In this document: piece after piece, positions 17,073-25,372 of the stretch
Numbering within the stretch: the stretch's first letter is position 1
How the letters are laid out: each line of letters begins with the position of its first letter
Assembly (NCBI GenBank): GCA_023382595.1
Contig: JAHDWB010000001.1
Coordinates: 1,364,001 to 1,428,000 of the forward strand
Length of the DNA stretch: 64,000 nucleotides
Direction: 5' to 3'
Origin: Anaerolineales bacterium
Lineage (GTDB): Bacteria > Chloroflexota > Anaerolineae > Anaerolineales > Villigracilaceae
Program-made: the position numbers and the translations under genes
Notes under the pieces: model-generated
Told to the model about the DNA's origin: nothing
The model's input: only the letters and a program-made list of their open reading frames with translations
Database searches by the model: none

Positions 17073-17974
17073 GAGTGTCCATTCCAAATGCGGCGTCCGA
17101 GCGCGGAGAGGGCGAAATCCACAGCGAGGGCGGCGGTTTGATTTTGTACATCGAGGATGGGGTTGACTTCGACCACGTCCATGCCGATGAGTTTGCCGGT
17201 TTCGGCGATGAGTTCGCAGGCAAGATGCATTTCCCGTTGGGTCAGCCCGGCAGGGACGGGTGTGCCGACGCCCGGCGCGTGCATTGGGTCGAGCGCATCG
17301 AGATCAAGCGAGAGGAAGATGCCGTCCACATCGCGGCTGATGCGTTGGATGGCTTTCTCGATCACGTTCACCATGCCGTAACGGTCGATCTGTTCCATGC
17401 TCATCACCATCGCGCCGGCATCTTTCAGATTGACCTTTTCGCCCTCATCCAAGTCGCGCGCGCCGATGACGGCGATGTTCTGCGGGTCGATGACCGGCGT
17501 CGGCTCGTCCCACAATTGCACAAGGCTTTTTTCTCCAAGCCCGGCAAGGATGGCAAGCGACATGCCGTGGATGTTGCCGGACGGCGTGGTTTCGGCGGTG
17601 TTGAAGTCGGCATGCGCGTCGAGCCAGATGACTCCGAGTTTGCGATCCCGCGCCGCGCCGCGCACCGAGCCGATGGACAGGCTGTGGTCGCCTCCGATCA
17701 CAAGGGGGAAGTTGCCAGCCCGTATCGAAGTGGACACCGCCCCTGACACTCTCCTCGCCATCGGGACGATGCAGTCGATATATTTTAGTTTTGGGTCGGT
17801 GATGGAACACATCTCCGCGATGGGCACTTCCACATTGCCTTCGTCGCGAACTGTATAGCCGAGGTCTTCGAGCTTCTGTTGCAGATGCGCGTAACGGATC
17901 GCGCTGGGTCCCATGTCCACACCGCGGCGGTCTGCGCCGAGGTCGATGGGGACGCCGATGATATCAATTTGCAT
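17069..17974 (-). CDS. rocF: Arginase / ureohydrolase
   Basis: 301 aa. Manganese-binding motifs GGDHS (His97), DAHADF (Asp119, His121, Asp123) and SLDLDALDP are intact, and the overall length and DLGADRRGVDMGPSAIR opening fit arginase rather than agmatinase. The reaction would be arginine to ornithine and urea. The start at 17974 follows AGGAGA; the longer frame to 18007 lacks a ribosome site. Coupled to the downstream IMPase gene. Confidence 0.93.
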   Translation of the reverse strand: MQIDIIGVPIDLGADRRGVDMGPSAIRYAHLQQKLEDLGYTVRDEGNVEVPIAEMCSITDPKLKYIDCIVPMARRVSGAVSTSIRAGNFPLVIGGDHSLSIGSVRGAARDRKLGVIWLDAHADFNTAETTPSGNIHGMSLAILAGLGEKSLVQLWDEPTPVIDPQNIAVIGARDLDEGEKVNLKDAGAMVMSMEQIDRYGMVNVIEKAIQRISRDVDGIFLSLDLDALDPMHAPGVGTPVPAGLTQREMHLACELIAETGKLIGMDVVEVNPILDVQNQTAALAVDFALSALGRRIWNGHS

Positions 17975-18003
17975 TATCGTCTCCTGGAACATCCTTAATT
18001 TGT

Positions 18004-18954
18004 TCAATCAAGGGGAATTTGATACTGATTATCAGGCGAATAAACGGATACGCGATTGCGTCCATCCACCTTGGATTGATACATTGCCCGATCAGCCAGA
18101 TTCAACAGGGTTTCACCGGAATCAGCATGGGCGGGGAAAGATGCGATCCCGGCGGAAAAGGTGCATTTCACCCGATCCCCGCCATATTCCAGGACCGTCT
18201 CCTCGAATCGTTTTCTCAGGAATTCGGTCCGTTCCCGCGCAGAATCAGCTTCAGCATCCGGCATTAGGATGACAAATTCCTCTCCGCCATAACGACAGAC
18301 GATGTCGCCGCGGCGTGTATTTTCCACAAGGATGTTCGCCAGCGATTGCAGTACAACATCGCCGCATTTGTGCCCATAGGTGTCGTTGAACTTCTTGAAG
18401 TGATCCACATCCAAAATGAGGATGGAGAAAGATGAACCCTCACGCCGGGCGCGGGCGGTTTGCTTGTCCAGCGCTTCCGAGAAAAAGCGACGGTTGAAAA
18501 CCCCGGTCAAGGGATCACGGATAGCCTGATCCTGAAGCTGGAGGCGCAGGTGTTCATTCTCGTTCAATTTCTCCTGCAAAAATTGATTGACCGCCCGCAG
18601 TTTGTTCTCCAACAGTTTCCGCTCCGTGATATCGTGTGCAACAATCAGCCGCCCTTCCAATTCATTCGAACGGTTGTAAATGGGCGTGACGATCACTTCA
18701 AGCGTGCGCGGCGGATTGCCCGGGATCTCGATCTCCTCGCGCGTGCGTTCGGTCAAAAAAAAGCGATTTAACAACTGGGGCCAAGGCTTGAACACATCAA
18801 GCGGATCCTGCCCCAGGATCTCGTCCATGCTTTTTCCCAGCCATTTCTGCGCCATTGCGTTCGCATCCAACAGACGATCATGGGCGTCCAGAACGAACAC
18901 CATTTCAGGGATGTGCTCCATGACGGTATCACGCGCAATGGGTATTAAATCCAT
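18004..18954 (-). CDS. PAS-GGDEF diguanylate cyclase
   Basis: 316 aa, cytoplasmic. A PAS domain (about 8-115) with an HDITERK ending is joined by a coiled coil (113-142) to a GGDEF domain starting RDPLTGVFNRRFF. The active site is GGEEF (223-227) and the inhibitory I-site RxxD is present (Arg214-Asp217), so it should make c-di-GMP with product inhibition. The PAS ligand is not evident. The ATG at 18954 follows GGAGGAG; upstream in-frame codons run into hutI. Confidence 0.93.
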   Translation of the reverse strand: MDLIPIARDTVMEHIPEMVFVLDAHDRLLDANAMAQKWLGKSMDEILGQDPLDVFKPWPQLLNRFFLTERTREEIEIPGNPPRTLEVIVTPIYNRSNELEGRLIVAHDITERKLLENKLRAVNQFLQEKLNENEHLRLQLQDQAIRDPLTGVFNRRFFSEALDKQTARARREGSSFSILILDVDHFKKFNDTYGHKCGDVVLQSLANILVENTRRGDIVCRYGGEEFVILMPDAEADSARERTEFLRKRFEETVLEYGGDRVKCTFSAGIASFPAHADSGETLLNLADRAMYQSKVDGRNRVSVYSPDNQYQIPLD

Positions 18955-19003
18955 GCAAAAAACTCCTCCGGTATCTGTGCTGTATGTTTCATCAATGAAA
19001 TTT

Positions 19004-20278
19004 CTACGCCGTGCGATAATACCCCACGTCCACAGAATAGACCTGTCCGCTCTTGATGATCTGCCGGACGAGGTTCGTTCCATAACGATAACCGACTTGG
19101 CGGTAATCCGCTACAGACAGGATCAGCATATCCGCCTGTTTACCAACCTCGATGGAGCCGATCACGTCCGCCCTGCCGATGGCTTGCGCTGAATTGATGG
19201 TGGCAGCAGCAATGGCTTGCGCAGGGGTCAACTTCATGTAGCGGCAGGCAAGCGCGATCGCAAACTGCATGGACTCATTCCACGATGTGCCGGGGTTGCA
19301 ATCCGTGGCGATGGCAAGCATGGCGTCCGCTTCGAGTAATTTCTTCGCGGGCGTGTAATGGGATTCCGCCAACCCGAACGGTGTGCACGGCAGAGCGACC
19401 GCAACCGTATCGGATTTTCCCAATGCTTGAATATCCGCATCTGACGTGACCACGAGGTGGTCTGCCGACGCGGCTTTTAACTCCGCTGCAAGCGCCGCGC
19501 CGCCGAGATTGTCGAATTCGTCGGCGTGGATCTTGAGCGGGAATCCCAGCGACCCAGCCCGGGTCAGTATCTGACGCGACTGTTCGAGGGTGAAGGCTTT
19601 CGTCTCGCAGAAAACATCCACAAAAGGGAGGGGCTTCCGCGGGGCATGAGTCTCCCACCATTCCTTCAACATTGGCAGCATGGTGTTAGTGATCTCGTCA
19701 GTGTAGGCTTGCGGGTTGTCCTTATATTCCGCTGGAATGGCGTGTGCGGCGAGGAAGGTGAAAACGATGTCAAGCGGACTTTCCTCATCCAGCGCAAGCA
19801 GGGCTTTTAGCAGGCGCAGCTCAGTAGATGCCTGCAAGCCATAACCGGTTTTTGCTTCCACTGTGGTCGTGCCGTTGCGGAACATGCGCAGCAGGCGTGG
19901 ACGGGTCTGTGCCATGAGCGTCTCCATGCTGGCGGTGCGCGTCGCCCGGACAGTAGAGAGGATGCCGCCGCCCGCTGCGAGAATGTCAAGGTAGGGCGTC
20001 CCCGCCATTTTCATTTCGAATTCGTCCGCGCGGTCACCCGCCCAGATGACATGGGTGTGTGGATCCACAAAGCCTGGCATGAGGACACAGCGGTTCGCGT
20101 CCAGAGTGGGCTCGTCAGGATAGGCGTTTTTTAGCTCATCGGTCGTACCGACGGCAACGATCTTCTCATCTCGGAGAACGACAGCCCCATTTTCAATGAT
20201 ACCCAGCGTGCCGAGTGCATTTCCCCGCTGCGGTCCGCCTGCGAGGGTGAGTACCTGGGATGCAGAATGTATAAGCAT
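19004..20278 (-). CDS. hutI: Imidazolonepropionase
   Basis: 424-aa metal-dependent amidohydrolase of histidine degradation that opens 4-imidazolone-5-propanoate to formiminoglutamate. Diagnostic segments are PGFVDPHTHVIWAGDRADEFE, KTGYGLQ, KIHADEFDNLGGA and ATDCNPGTSW. Length is normal. No hutH, hutU or formiminoglutamase gene is adjacent, so the pathway must be dispersed. Confidence 0.94.
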   Translation of the reverse strand: MLIHSASQVLTLAGGPQRGNALGTLGIIENGAVVLRDEKIVAVGTTDELKNAYPDEPTLDANRCVLMPGFVDPHTHVIWAGDRADEFEMKMAGTPYLDILAAGGGILSTVRATRTASMETLMAQTRPRLLRMFRNGTTTVEAKTGYGLQASTELRLLKALLALDEESPLDIVFTFLAAHAIPAEYKDNPQAYTDEITNTMLPMLKEWWETHAPRKPLPFVDVFCETKAFTLEQSRQILTRAGSLGFPLKIHADEFDNLGGAALAAELKAASADHLVVTSDADIQALGKSDTVAVALPCTPFGLAESHYTPAKKLLEADAMLAIATDCNPGTSWNESMQFAIALACRYMKLTPAQAIAAATINSAQAIGRADVIGSIEVGKQADMLILSVADYRQVGYRYGTNLVRQIIKSGQVYSVDVGYYRTA

Positions 20279-20409
20279 GATTCACCACATTTCGTTTGGG
20301 ATGCCGGGATATTTAACCACAGAAACCAGTTGAAGGGAATGCGTCAAATGGATTGAGTAAAAAATCACAAAAAACTTACAGATTCGTTAACTGGGAAATT
20401 TGTACCAGT

Positions 20410-20437
20410 TTGCAGAAACATGCAAAAGAAGTACAAT
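20410..20437 (+). promoter_or_regulatory. Promoter of pilin gene 1
   Basis: TTGCAG (20410-20415), 16-base spacer, TACAAT (20432-20437), followed by an inverted repeat in the leader. Confidence 0.6.
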
Positions 20438-20440
20438 AAA

Positions 20441-20465
20441 AACATTCCGGGCATCTTCCCGGGAA
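20441..20465 (+). other. Leader hairpin of pilin gene 1
   Basis: TTCCGGG and CCCGGGAA segments lie about 30-50 bases before the ATG. Equivalent inverted repeats precede the other two pilin genes (20763-20778 and 21116-21140), with changed bases that preserve pairing in copy 2. Confidence 0.5.
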
Positions 20466-20490
20466 ATTCAGAAGAAAGGAGATATACACC

Positions 20491-20646
20491 ATGTTGTTTT
20501 CACCCAAAGAAAAAGGCCAAGGTCTCGTCGAGTACGCGCTGATTCTTGTTTTGGTTGCCATCGTTGTTATTGCCGCTTTGATGGTCCTTGGTCCGATCAT
20601 CGGCAACGTTTTCAGCGAGATCAATTCCAGCCTTTCCAGTTTCTAA
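20491..20646 (+). CDS. Flp-type (type IVb) prepilin, copy 1
   Basis: 51 aa. A short charged leader MLFSPKEKG is followed by QGLVEYALIL and a single 20-residue helix. Cleavage after Gly9 by a TadV-like prepilin peptidase would leave Glu5-Tyr6 in the mature protein, the hallmark of Flp pilins. The mature pilin would be only 42 aa. AAAGGAG lies before the ATG. No tad assembly genes are in this window. A strong terminator follows. Confidence 0.9.
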   Translation: MLFSPKEKGQGLVEYALILVLVAIVVIAALMVLGPIIGNVFSEINSSLSSF

Positions 20647-20661
20647 TCAAAATCTCATAGT

Positions 20662-20704
20662 AAAAAAAACTATCCCGCAGGCAGCCTGCGGGATAGTTTT
20701 TTTT
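20662..20704 (+). terminator. Terminator of pilin gene 1
   Basis: Perfect 21-base arms (20662-20682, 20684-20704), counting the flanking A and T runs, with a one-base centre. Confidence 0.9.
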
Positions 20705-20806
20705 ACATTACATATTTGTTATTTTTCATGTAGTGCCATCTTTTTTCGGTACAATTAATGCATCCTGAAAAATTCAGGAAATATAAATACAGAAAGGAGA
20801 AGCCCC

Positions 20807-20965
20807 ATGTTGTTTACACCTGCGGAAAAGGGGCAGGGTCTGGTTGAATATGCATTTATTCTTGTTTTAGTAGCCATTGTTGTCCTTGTTGCCCTGTTAT
20901 TCCTTGGACCCTTCCTTGGGAGTGTTTTTAGCGAGATCAACTCCAGTTTATCCAGCGTGACATAA
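20807..20965 (+). CDS. Flp-type (type IVb) prepilin, copy 2 (divergent)
   Basis: 52 aa, MLFTPAEKG then QGLVEYAFIL. It differs from copies 1 and 3 at many hydrophobic-helix positions (for example VLVALLFLGPFLGSVF) but keeps the cleavage site, Glu5-Tyr6 and the FSEINSSLSS tail. Its own TACAAT box (20750-20755), leader repeat CCTGAA-aaa-TTCAGG and AAAGGAG are present. It may be a minor or alternative pilin. Confidence 0.88.
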   Translation: MLFTPAEKGQGLVEYAFILVLVAIVVLVALLFLGPFLGSVFSEINSSLSSVT

Positions 20966-20984
20966 CCTGTCATGAATTTGATAT

Positions 20985-21022
20985 AAAGACGCGCCATTTA
21001 CTCCTACGGCGCGTCTTTTTTT
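20985..21022 (+). terminator. Terminator of pilin gene 2
   Basis: AAAGACGCGCC (20985-20995) with GGCGCGTCTTT (21008-21018), then T residues. Confidence 0.85.
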
Positions 21023-21164
21023 TGTGTTTGCGTTCCTGTAAGGCTAACATAACTGTTAGGGAAAATGCCTTGACGGGGCTTGTATTTTTTTCCAGTCAAT
21101 GTAAAATATAAACAATTCCGGGAGGCCTTTCCTGGGAAATCTAAACGAAAGGAGAAATTTCACC

Positions 21165-21320
21165 ATGTTGTTTTCACCCAAAGAAAAAGGCCAGGGTCTT
21201 GTTGAATACGCGCTGATTCTTGTTTTGGTTGCCATCGTTGTTATCGCGGCTTTGATGGTTCTTGGCCCGATCATCGGCAACGTTTTCAGCGAGATCAACT
21301 CCAGCCTCTCCGGCGTGTAA
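21165..21320 (+). CDS. Flp-type (type IVb) prepilin, copy 3
   Basis: 51 aa, identical to copy 1 except for the last two residues (Gly-Val instead of Ser-Phe), with only synonymous changes elsewhere in the gene. It has its own TAAAAT box (21102-21107), leader repeat, AAAGGAG and terminator. The high identity points to recent duplication or gene conversion. Confidence 0.9.
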   Translation: MLFSPKEKGQGLVEYALILVLVAIVVIAALMVLGPIIGNVFSEINSSLSGV

Positions 21321-21338
21321 TTCCCTCGCCTATCAAAT

Positions 21339-21372
21339 AAAAAGTCCTGCTGTACAGCAGGACTTTTTATTT
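21339..21372 (+). terminator. Terminator of pilin gene 3
   Basis: AAAAAGTCCTGCTG and its complement (21339-21352, 21355-21368) with a two-base centre, followed by a T-rich run. Confidence 0.85.
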
Positions 21373-21442
21373 TCTTAACGCATCCTTCCGGACCTGTAAC
21401 CTGACCTGACAAACCGGAGGCTTCCCGAAGGCGGGAGATGAA

Positions 21443-22588
21443 CTATCCCTTTTGCATCCTTCGCAGTGCCAGCAGGGCTGCTACATTGAAAAGCACGGCG
21501 GTCAATGCGACAAACATAAAGCCGAATGGCTGGTAGATGATCCCCGAAAGAAATGCCCCGAGTGCGCGCCCGAGCGCATGCCCGGTGACGTTCATTGAGA
21601 GCATGGTCGCCCGCGCCGAAGGGACAAGTTCCGTCATCAGCGGGATATGGCTGACGAGAACATACTCAAAGGTGATGTAAAAGAGAAAGAGACCGATCAG
21701 CGCGCCGGTCTGGGTCTGACCGATGAACGGTAGCAGGATCGCCGCCAGGGCATTGCAGACCAGTCCAATGGTCAGCGCGAGCGGTTTGCCGAGCCGATCC
21801 GTTGTCAGGGCGACCAATCCCTCTCCACTTAATTCCGAAATTCCGATGACAGCCGAGGCACCTGCCAGCGCAATAATTTTCAATCCAAACGAATCTTCCA
21901 GCCAGACACCGAAAATGACGTTGACCAGTTCGTTCGCAGCGCTTGCCCACAATGCAATGGAAATCCCAGCCAGCGCAGGGATGGACGTCAGGACAGCGCG
22001 GTAGTTATCGCGTGAATTAGGCGTGGAATCGTGATGCGGATCTTCGCGCGGAACGACGCGCCAAACTGCGAAGACGATGACCAGCCCCAAGATAGTGAAA
22101 ACAGGGAAAGGCGCAGACCAGCCGAAGCGGTCGATCAGGAATCCCACCACCGGTACGCCAATGATGAAGGACATGGACCACGCTACTTCTGTCACGGCGA
22201 GGGCGGTGCCGCGCTGGTGATAGGGAATGCGGTCACCGAAATAGGCTTGCATGGCGGGATCGAACATGTATTTGCCGACCATGGCAAGCATGAGGGCGAT
22301 GGCAAGCGTCCAGAAGGAGGGGAAGAGGGCGACAAGCCCAACTCCAAGAGTGAAGACCGCGGCGCCGGTCAACATGCCAAACTTCCTGCCGAGGCGGTCG
22401 GAGATGGGCGCAAAGAGCGGACTGGTCGCGCCGATCAGCGAACGGACAGTCATCAATTGGGACATGGTGGAAATATCCACACCCAGTCCGCGCGCGAAGA
22501 CCGGTAAAAAAGGATACACCATCCTGTGGGCGGTATTCAGGATGGTGCGCAGGAACATGAATATGATGAGCTGGAAACGAATCCGCAA
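21443..22588 (-). CDS. MFS transporter
   Basis: 381 aa with about twelve membrane segments. The loop between helices 2 and 3 reads APISDRLGRKFGML, the major facilitator signature, and the C-terminal half repeats a weaker version (TTDRLGKPLAL). The substrate cannot be predicted. The start is probably the TTG at 22588, three bases after the upstream gene's stop; the next ATG (22558) would cut the first helix and has no ribosome site. Likely co-transcribed with the CcmC-like gene. Confidence 0.88.
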   Translation of the reverse strand: MRIRFQLIIFMFLRTILNTAHRMVYPFLPVFARGLGVDISTMSQLMTVRSLIGATSPLFAPISDRLGRKFGMLTGAAVFTLGVGLVALFPSFWTLAIALMLAMVGKYMFDPAMQAYFGDRIPYHQRGTALAVTEVAWSMSFIIGVPVVGFLIDRFGWSAPFPVFTILGLVIVFAVWRVVPREDPHHDSTPNSRDNYRAVLTSIPALAGISIALWASAANELVNVIFGVWLEDSFGLKIIALAGASAVIGISELSGEGLVALTTDRLGKPLALTIGLVCNALAAILLPFIGQTQTGALIGLFLFYITFEYVLVSHIPLMTELVPSARATMLSMNVTGHALGRALGAFLSGIIYQPFGFMFVALTAVLFNVAALLALRRMQKG

Positions 22589-22591
22589 GTT

Positions 22592-23203
22592 TTATGCCTT
22601 TTCAGGTTGGATGCGCAGGAAAAGTTTTGTCAGGAAGAAGCCTGCGACCCAAGCCAGCATGTTGAGCGCGACGAAAAAGAAGATGACGTTCCATAAGCCC
22701 GAGTTGAAGATGGGGGACGGCGGCGGGTGCATCACGTTTTCCGCAGTGGAAAAGATGATCCGTAGAATGATAATGAAGAGGATGTTTGCCAGCGATGTCA
22801 GCCATTTGGTATTCATCATCCACAAGCCGATCTGAAGCAACACGCCTGTGACTGCGAAGGTCATAGCAAGGCGGAAGCGCGGCTCGGCGAGGAAGAGACC
22901 GTTCCAGTTGGCTTGCATGGCGAGCATGGATAACGGCAGGTAAGTGACCCAGAAGACGATGCCTGTCCGCCCGAGTGCGGCGCTCCAGGCGTGGAACAGG
23001 TCACGCCGCAGGAGCAAGCCCAAAAGTCCGGCGAGAGCCGCGAGAAGGAAGGCGATTTCGGCGGTCAGCACCCAGGCTCCATGTACGTACACGAGGCGGA
23101 CGTTCGCTCCCAGCGACTTTTCTTCGGGACCGAAGAGGGTCAGGATGACGATCGCGAGCAGGGAAATGAAAAATGGGATGAGCGGGGATTTATTTTTGAA
23201 CAT
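22592..23203 (-). CDS. Polytopic membrane protein, possibly CcmC-like
   Basis: 203 aa, about six helices. Two short segments recall the heme-handling protein CcmC: VRLVYVHGAW (compare YVHVPSAW) and MHPPPSPI (compare LHQPASI), each with one His at the right end of the protein. The tryptophan-rich WWxWD motif is not kept. It is therefore at best a distant relative of cytochrome c assembly proteins. The ATG at 23203 follows TACAAT by 7 bases with no ribosome site. The MFS gene follows directly. Confidence 0.55.
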   Translation of the reverse strand: MFKNKSPLIPFFISLLAIVILTLFGPEEKSLGANVRLVYVHGAWVLTAEIAFLLAALAGLLGLLLRRDLFHAWSAALGRTGIVFWVTYLPLSMLAMQANWNGLFLAEPRFRLAMTFAVTGVLLQIGLWMMNTKWLTSLANILFIIILRIIFSTAENVMHPPPSPIFNSGLWNVIFFFVALNMLAWVAGFFLTKLFLRIQPEKA

Positions 23204-23210
23204 GGCGCGA

Positions 23211-23216
23211 ATTGTA
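23211..23216 (-). promoter_or_regulatory. Leaderless-type -10 box
   Basis: TACAAT on the minus strand ending 7 bases before the ATG at 23203. Confidence 0.5.
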
Positions 23217-23237
23217 CCCCCAGAAAAAGTTTTGATG

Positions 23238-23660
23238 TTACTTTTTTGGAGACAGGAATGAATGCATGTTTTTGAGCATTTGTTTCCATTCCGCTTCGGC
23301 ATTGACCTTGCGATGGATCTGCGCAGCGCGTTTTTGCATGATCTCCATGACGCGTTCGTCCTCACCTGCATCCAGCCAGAAGCCGTGGTCATTCTCAGCG
23401 CAGGTGTCCAGTTTCAGGTCGTAGAGGCGGTATTGGAATTCATCCAGTGCCGTTCCACAATGCGGGCAGGGATGGTCTGTTCTGGTTTGAAAATGAACGA
23501 GTGAGCCTTTTTGTTCGTCCTTGTTGAAATTGATATCTTCCAGTTGATCCAACTCGTGAAAATCCAGCCACATGCCGCGGCAATGCGGACAGGAATCGAC
23601 TTCGATCATTCCCTTGTAGAATTTTTTGACAAGTTCCGAATTACATTTTGGGCAGTTCAT
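23238..23660 (-). CDS. TFIIB-type zinc ribbon protein
   Basis: 140 aa with two zinc-ribbon units: CPKCNSEL...CPHCRGMWLD at the N-terminus and CPHCGTAL...CAENDHGFWLD in the middle. The CxxCxGxWLD pattern is the zf-TFIIB family, small proteins of unknown role often coded beside unrelated genes. The second unit keeps only one Cys in its distal knuckle, so it may bind zinc less well. It lies just after tlyA. Confidence 0.85.
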   Translation of the reverse strand: MNCPKCNSELVKKFYKGMIEVDSCPHCRGMWLDFHELDQLEDINFNKDEQKGSLVHFQTRTDHPCPHCGTALDEFQYRLYDLKLDTCAENDHGFWLDAGEDERVMEIMQKRAAQIHRKVNAEAEWKQMLKNMHSFLSPKK

Positions 23661-23668
23661 TTTATTTC

Positions 23669-23702
23669 TGTCATTGCGAGGCGTTAGCCCGGAGCAATCT
23701 CC
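23669..23702. repeat. Partial copy of the GTCATTGCGAGG palindromic repeat
   Basis: Left half of the repeat described at 34183-34270, ending AGCAATCTC. It covers the stop codon and last residues of tlyA (23684). Confidence 0.7.
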
Positions 23703-24472
23703 TGCTTTATTATTGCATTCACCAGTTCTTCCGCCGAAACTTCATTCGGTGACATATCCAGCCAAACCAAAAACTCGGCATTTCCTTTGGGACCCAGCAA
23801 GGACGATTTGACCAATCCACGCAAACCGAAGCCTTCGTCCTTTGCAAATTCCAGAACTTCCAGCAGAACCCGTCTGTGAATTTCCGGGTCGCGGATGACA
23901 CCATCGCCGCGCGAGACCTCCTTTTTGCCCGCCTCGAATTGAGGCTTGATGAGAGCGACGATTCCACTTTCCATTTTCCATTTTCCAATGATCGGCAACA
24001 GCACCTTCAATGAAATAAACGAAGCATCTACTGTGACGAGATCGATCTTCTCCGGCAGGGATTCTACGAAGCGGGCGTTGGTCTCTTCCATAACGACCAC
24101 GCGCGGATCGTTGCGGAGTTTCCAGTGCAGAATTCCTTTTCCGACATCAATCGCATACACTTTTGCCGCGCCGTGCTGGAGCAGGCAATCGGTGAATCCG
24201 CCCGTGGATGCGCCCACATCCGCACAGGTGAAATCACTCACATCAATCGAAAATGTCTTCAGCGCGCCTTCCAGTTTTTCGCCGCCGCGCGAAACAAAAC
24301 GCGGACCGGTATCCACTGTCAGTTGGGCATCCGGTTGGACGGTGGTGGCAGGTTTGAGCGCGACCTGACCCGCGACACGCACTTGTCCAGCCATGATGAG
24401 CGCCTGGGCTTTGGCGCGCGAGTCTGCCAATCCCTTGTCAACCAGCAAAACATCGAGACGGATTTTCGACAT
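23684..24472 (-). CDS. tlyA: TlyA family rRNA methyltransferase
   Basis: 262 aa: an S4 RNA-binding domain (RLDVLLVDKGLADSRAKAQALIMAG) fused to an FtsJ-like SAM domain with ADVGASTGGFTDCLLQHGA. In mycobacteria TlyA makes 2'-O-methylcytidine in 16S and 23S rRNA; that activity is inferred here. The last few residues (QEIAPG) are encoded by a dispersed repeat. Its ATG is 30 bases from the divergent UbiA gene and 6 bases after TACAAT. Confidence 0.93.
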   Translation of the reverse strand: MSKIRLDVLLVDKGLADSRAKAQALIMAGQVRVAGQVALKPATTVQPDAQLTVDTGPRFVSRGGEKLEGALKTFSIDVSDFTCADVGASTGGFTDCLLQHGAAKVYAIDVGKGILHWKLRNDPRVVVMEETNARFVESLPEKIDLVTVDASFISLKVLLPIIGKWKMESGIVALIKPQFEAGKKEVSRGDGVIRDPEIHRRVLLEVLEFAKDEGFGLRGLVKSSLLGPKGNAEFLVWLDMSPNEVSAEELVNAIIKQEIAPG

Positions 24473-24478
24473 GAAAAC

Positions 24479-24495
24479 ATTGTATCAGGTAAAAT
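24479..24495. promoter_or_regulatory. Back-to-back leaderless -10 boxes of tlyA and the UbiA gene
   Basis: Minus-strand TACAAT (24479-24484) lies 6 bases from the tlyA ATG and plus-strand TAAAAT (24490-24495) lies 7 bases from the UbiA ATG. Any -35 contacts would fall inside the opposite gene. Confidence 0.6.
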
Positions 24496-24502
24496 ATCAC
24501 CC

Positions 24503-25372
24503 ATGTTAAATGCACTGATCAAGACCATGCGCCCGCGACAGTGGGTGAAAAATGCCTTTGTGTTTGCCGCGTTGGTGTTCGACAAGCAATTGTTGAGCAC
24601 CGATTCGTTCCTGCGCACTCTGGCGGGCTTTGCGCTGTTTTGTTTGATCTCATCCAGCGTGTATATTTTCAACGATATCGCCGATGTGGATGCGGACCGC
24701 AAACATCCCGAAAAGAAAAAACGACCGATCCCCTCGGGGAAACTTCCCATTAGTATTGCCTGGGCTGCCGGTATTGTGTTGATGCTGGCGACCATTATCG
24801 CAGCCTATTTCCTTTCACCCGGTTTTGAAGCGGTCATCATTATTTATTTCCTGCTCAATGTGGCGTATACGAAATGGCTCAAGCACATTCCCATTGTGGA
24901 TGTGCTGGTCATTGCGGCTGGATTTGTCCTGCGCGTCCACGCTGGCGTGACTCTGATATCCGTCGAGCGGTTCTCGCCTTGGCTGTACGTGGTGATGACG
25001 CTTCTGGCGCTTTTCCTCGGTTTCGGAAAACGCCGCGCCGAGCTGGCATTGCTGGCACATGGCGCCGGGGCACACCGCAAAGTGCTGGATGGCTACACCC
25101 TGCCTCTCGTTGACCAGTACATCATGATCGTTTCCGGCACGACCATCGTGGCATATTCACTCTACACCTTCTCCGCGCCCAATGTCCCCGACAACCACAG
25201 CATGATGCTGACCATTCCATTCGTGGTGTATGCCATCTTCCGTTATCTTTATCTAATTCAAGTCAAACATGCAGGCGGCGCGCCGGAGGAAATTCTGCTG
25301 ACCGACCGTCCATTCCAAATCGCAATGCTCCTGTGGGGAGCCGCCGTTCTGGCGATCTTCTATTTCTCGTGA
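24503..25372 (+). CDS. UbiA family prenyltransferase, decaprenyl-phosphate phosphoribosyltransferase-like
   Basis: 289 aa, eight or nine helices. The opening RPRQWVKNAFVFAALVF and the Asp motif NDIADVDADRKHPEKKKRPI (residues 57-76) are typical of the branch that transfers phosphoribose to polyprenyl phosphate (Rv3806c in mycobacteria) rather than of ubiquinone synthesis. A role in lipid-linked pentose supply for surface glycans is inferred. The longer frame from 24125 is antisense to tlyA. It overlaps the mevalonate kinase gene (GTGA). Confidence 0.87.
   Translation: MLNALIKTMRPRQWVKNAFVFAALVFDKQLLSTDSFLRTLAGFALFCLISSSVYIFNDIADVDADRKHPEKKKRPIPSGKLPISIAWAAGIVLMLATIIAAYFLSPGFEAVIIIYFLLNVAYTKWLKHIPIVDVLVIAAGFVLRVHAGVTLISVERFSPWLYVVMTLLALFLGFGKRRAELALLAHGAGAHRKVLDGYTLPLVDQYIMIVSGTTIVAYSLYTFSAPNVPDNHSMMLTIPFVVYAIFRYLYLIQVKHAGGAPEEILLTDRPFQIAMLLWGAAVLAIFYFS

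Noticed and set aside
20410-21372. Tandem similar units as a CRISPR or satellite array
   Set aside because: The units are about 350 bp and each codes a clear pilin with promoter and terminator; no short regular repeats or spacers.
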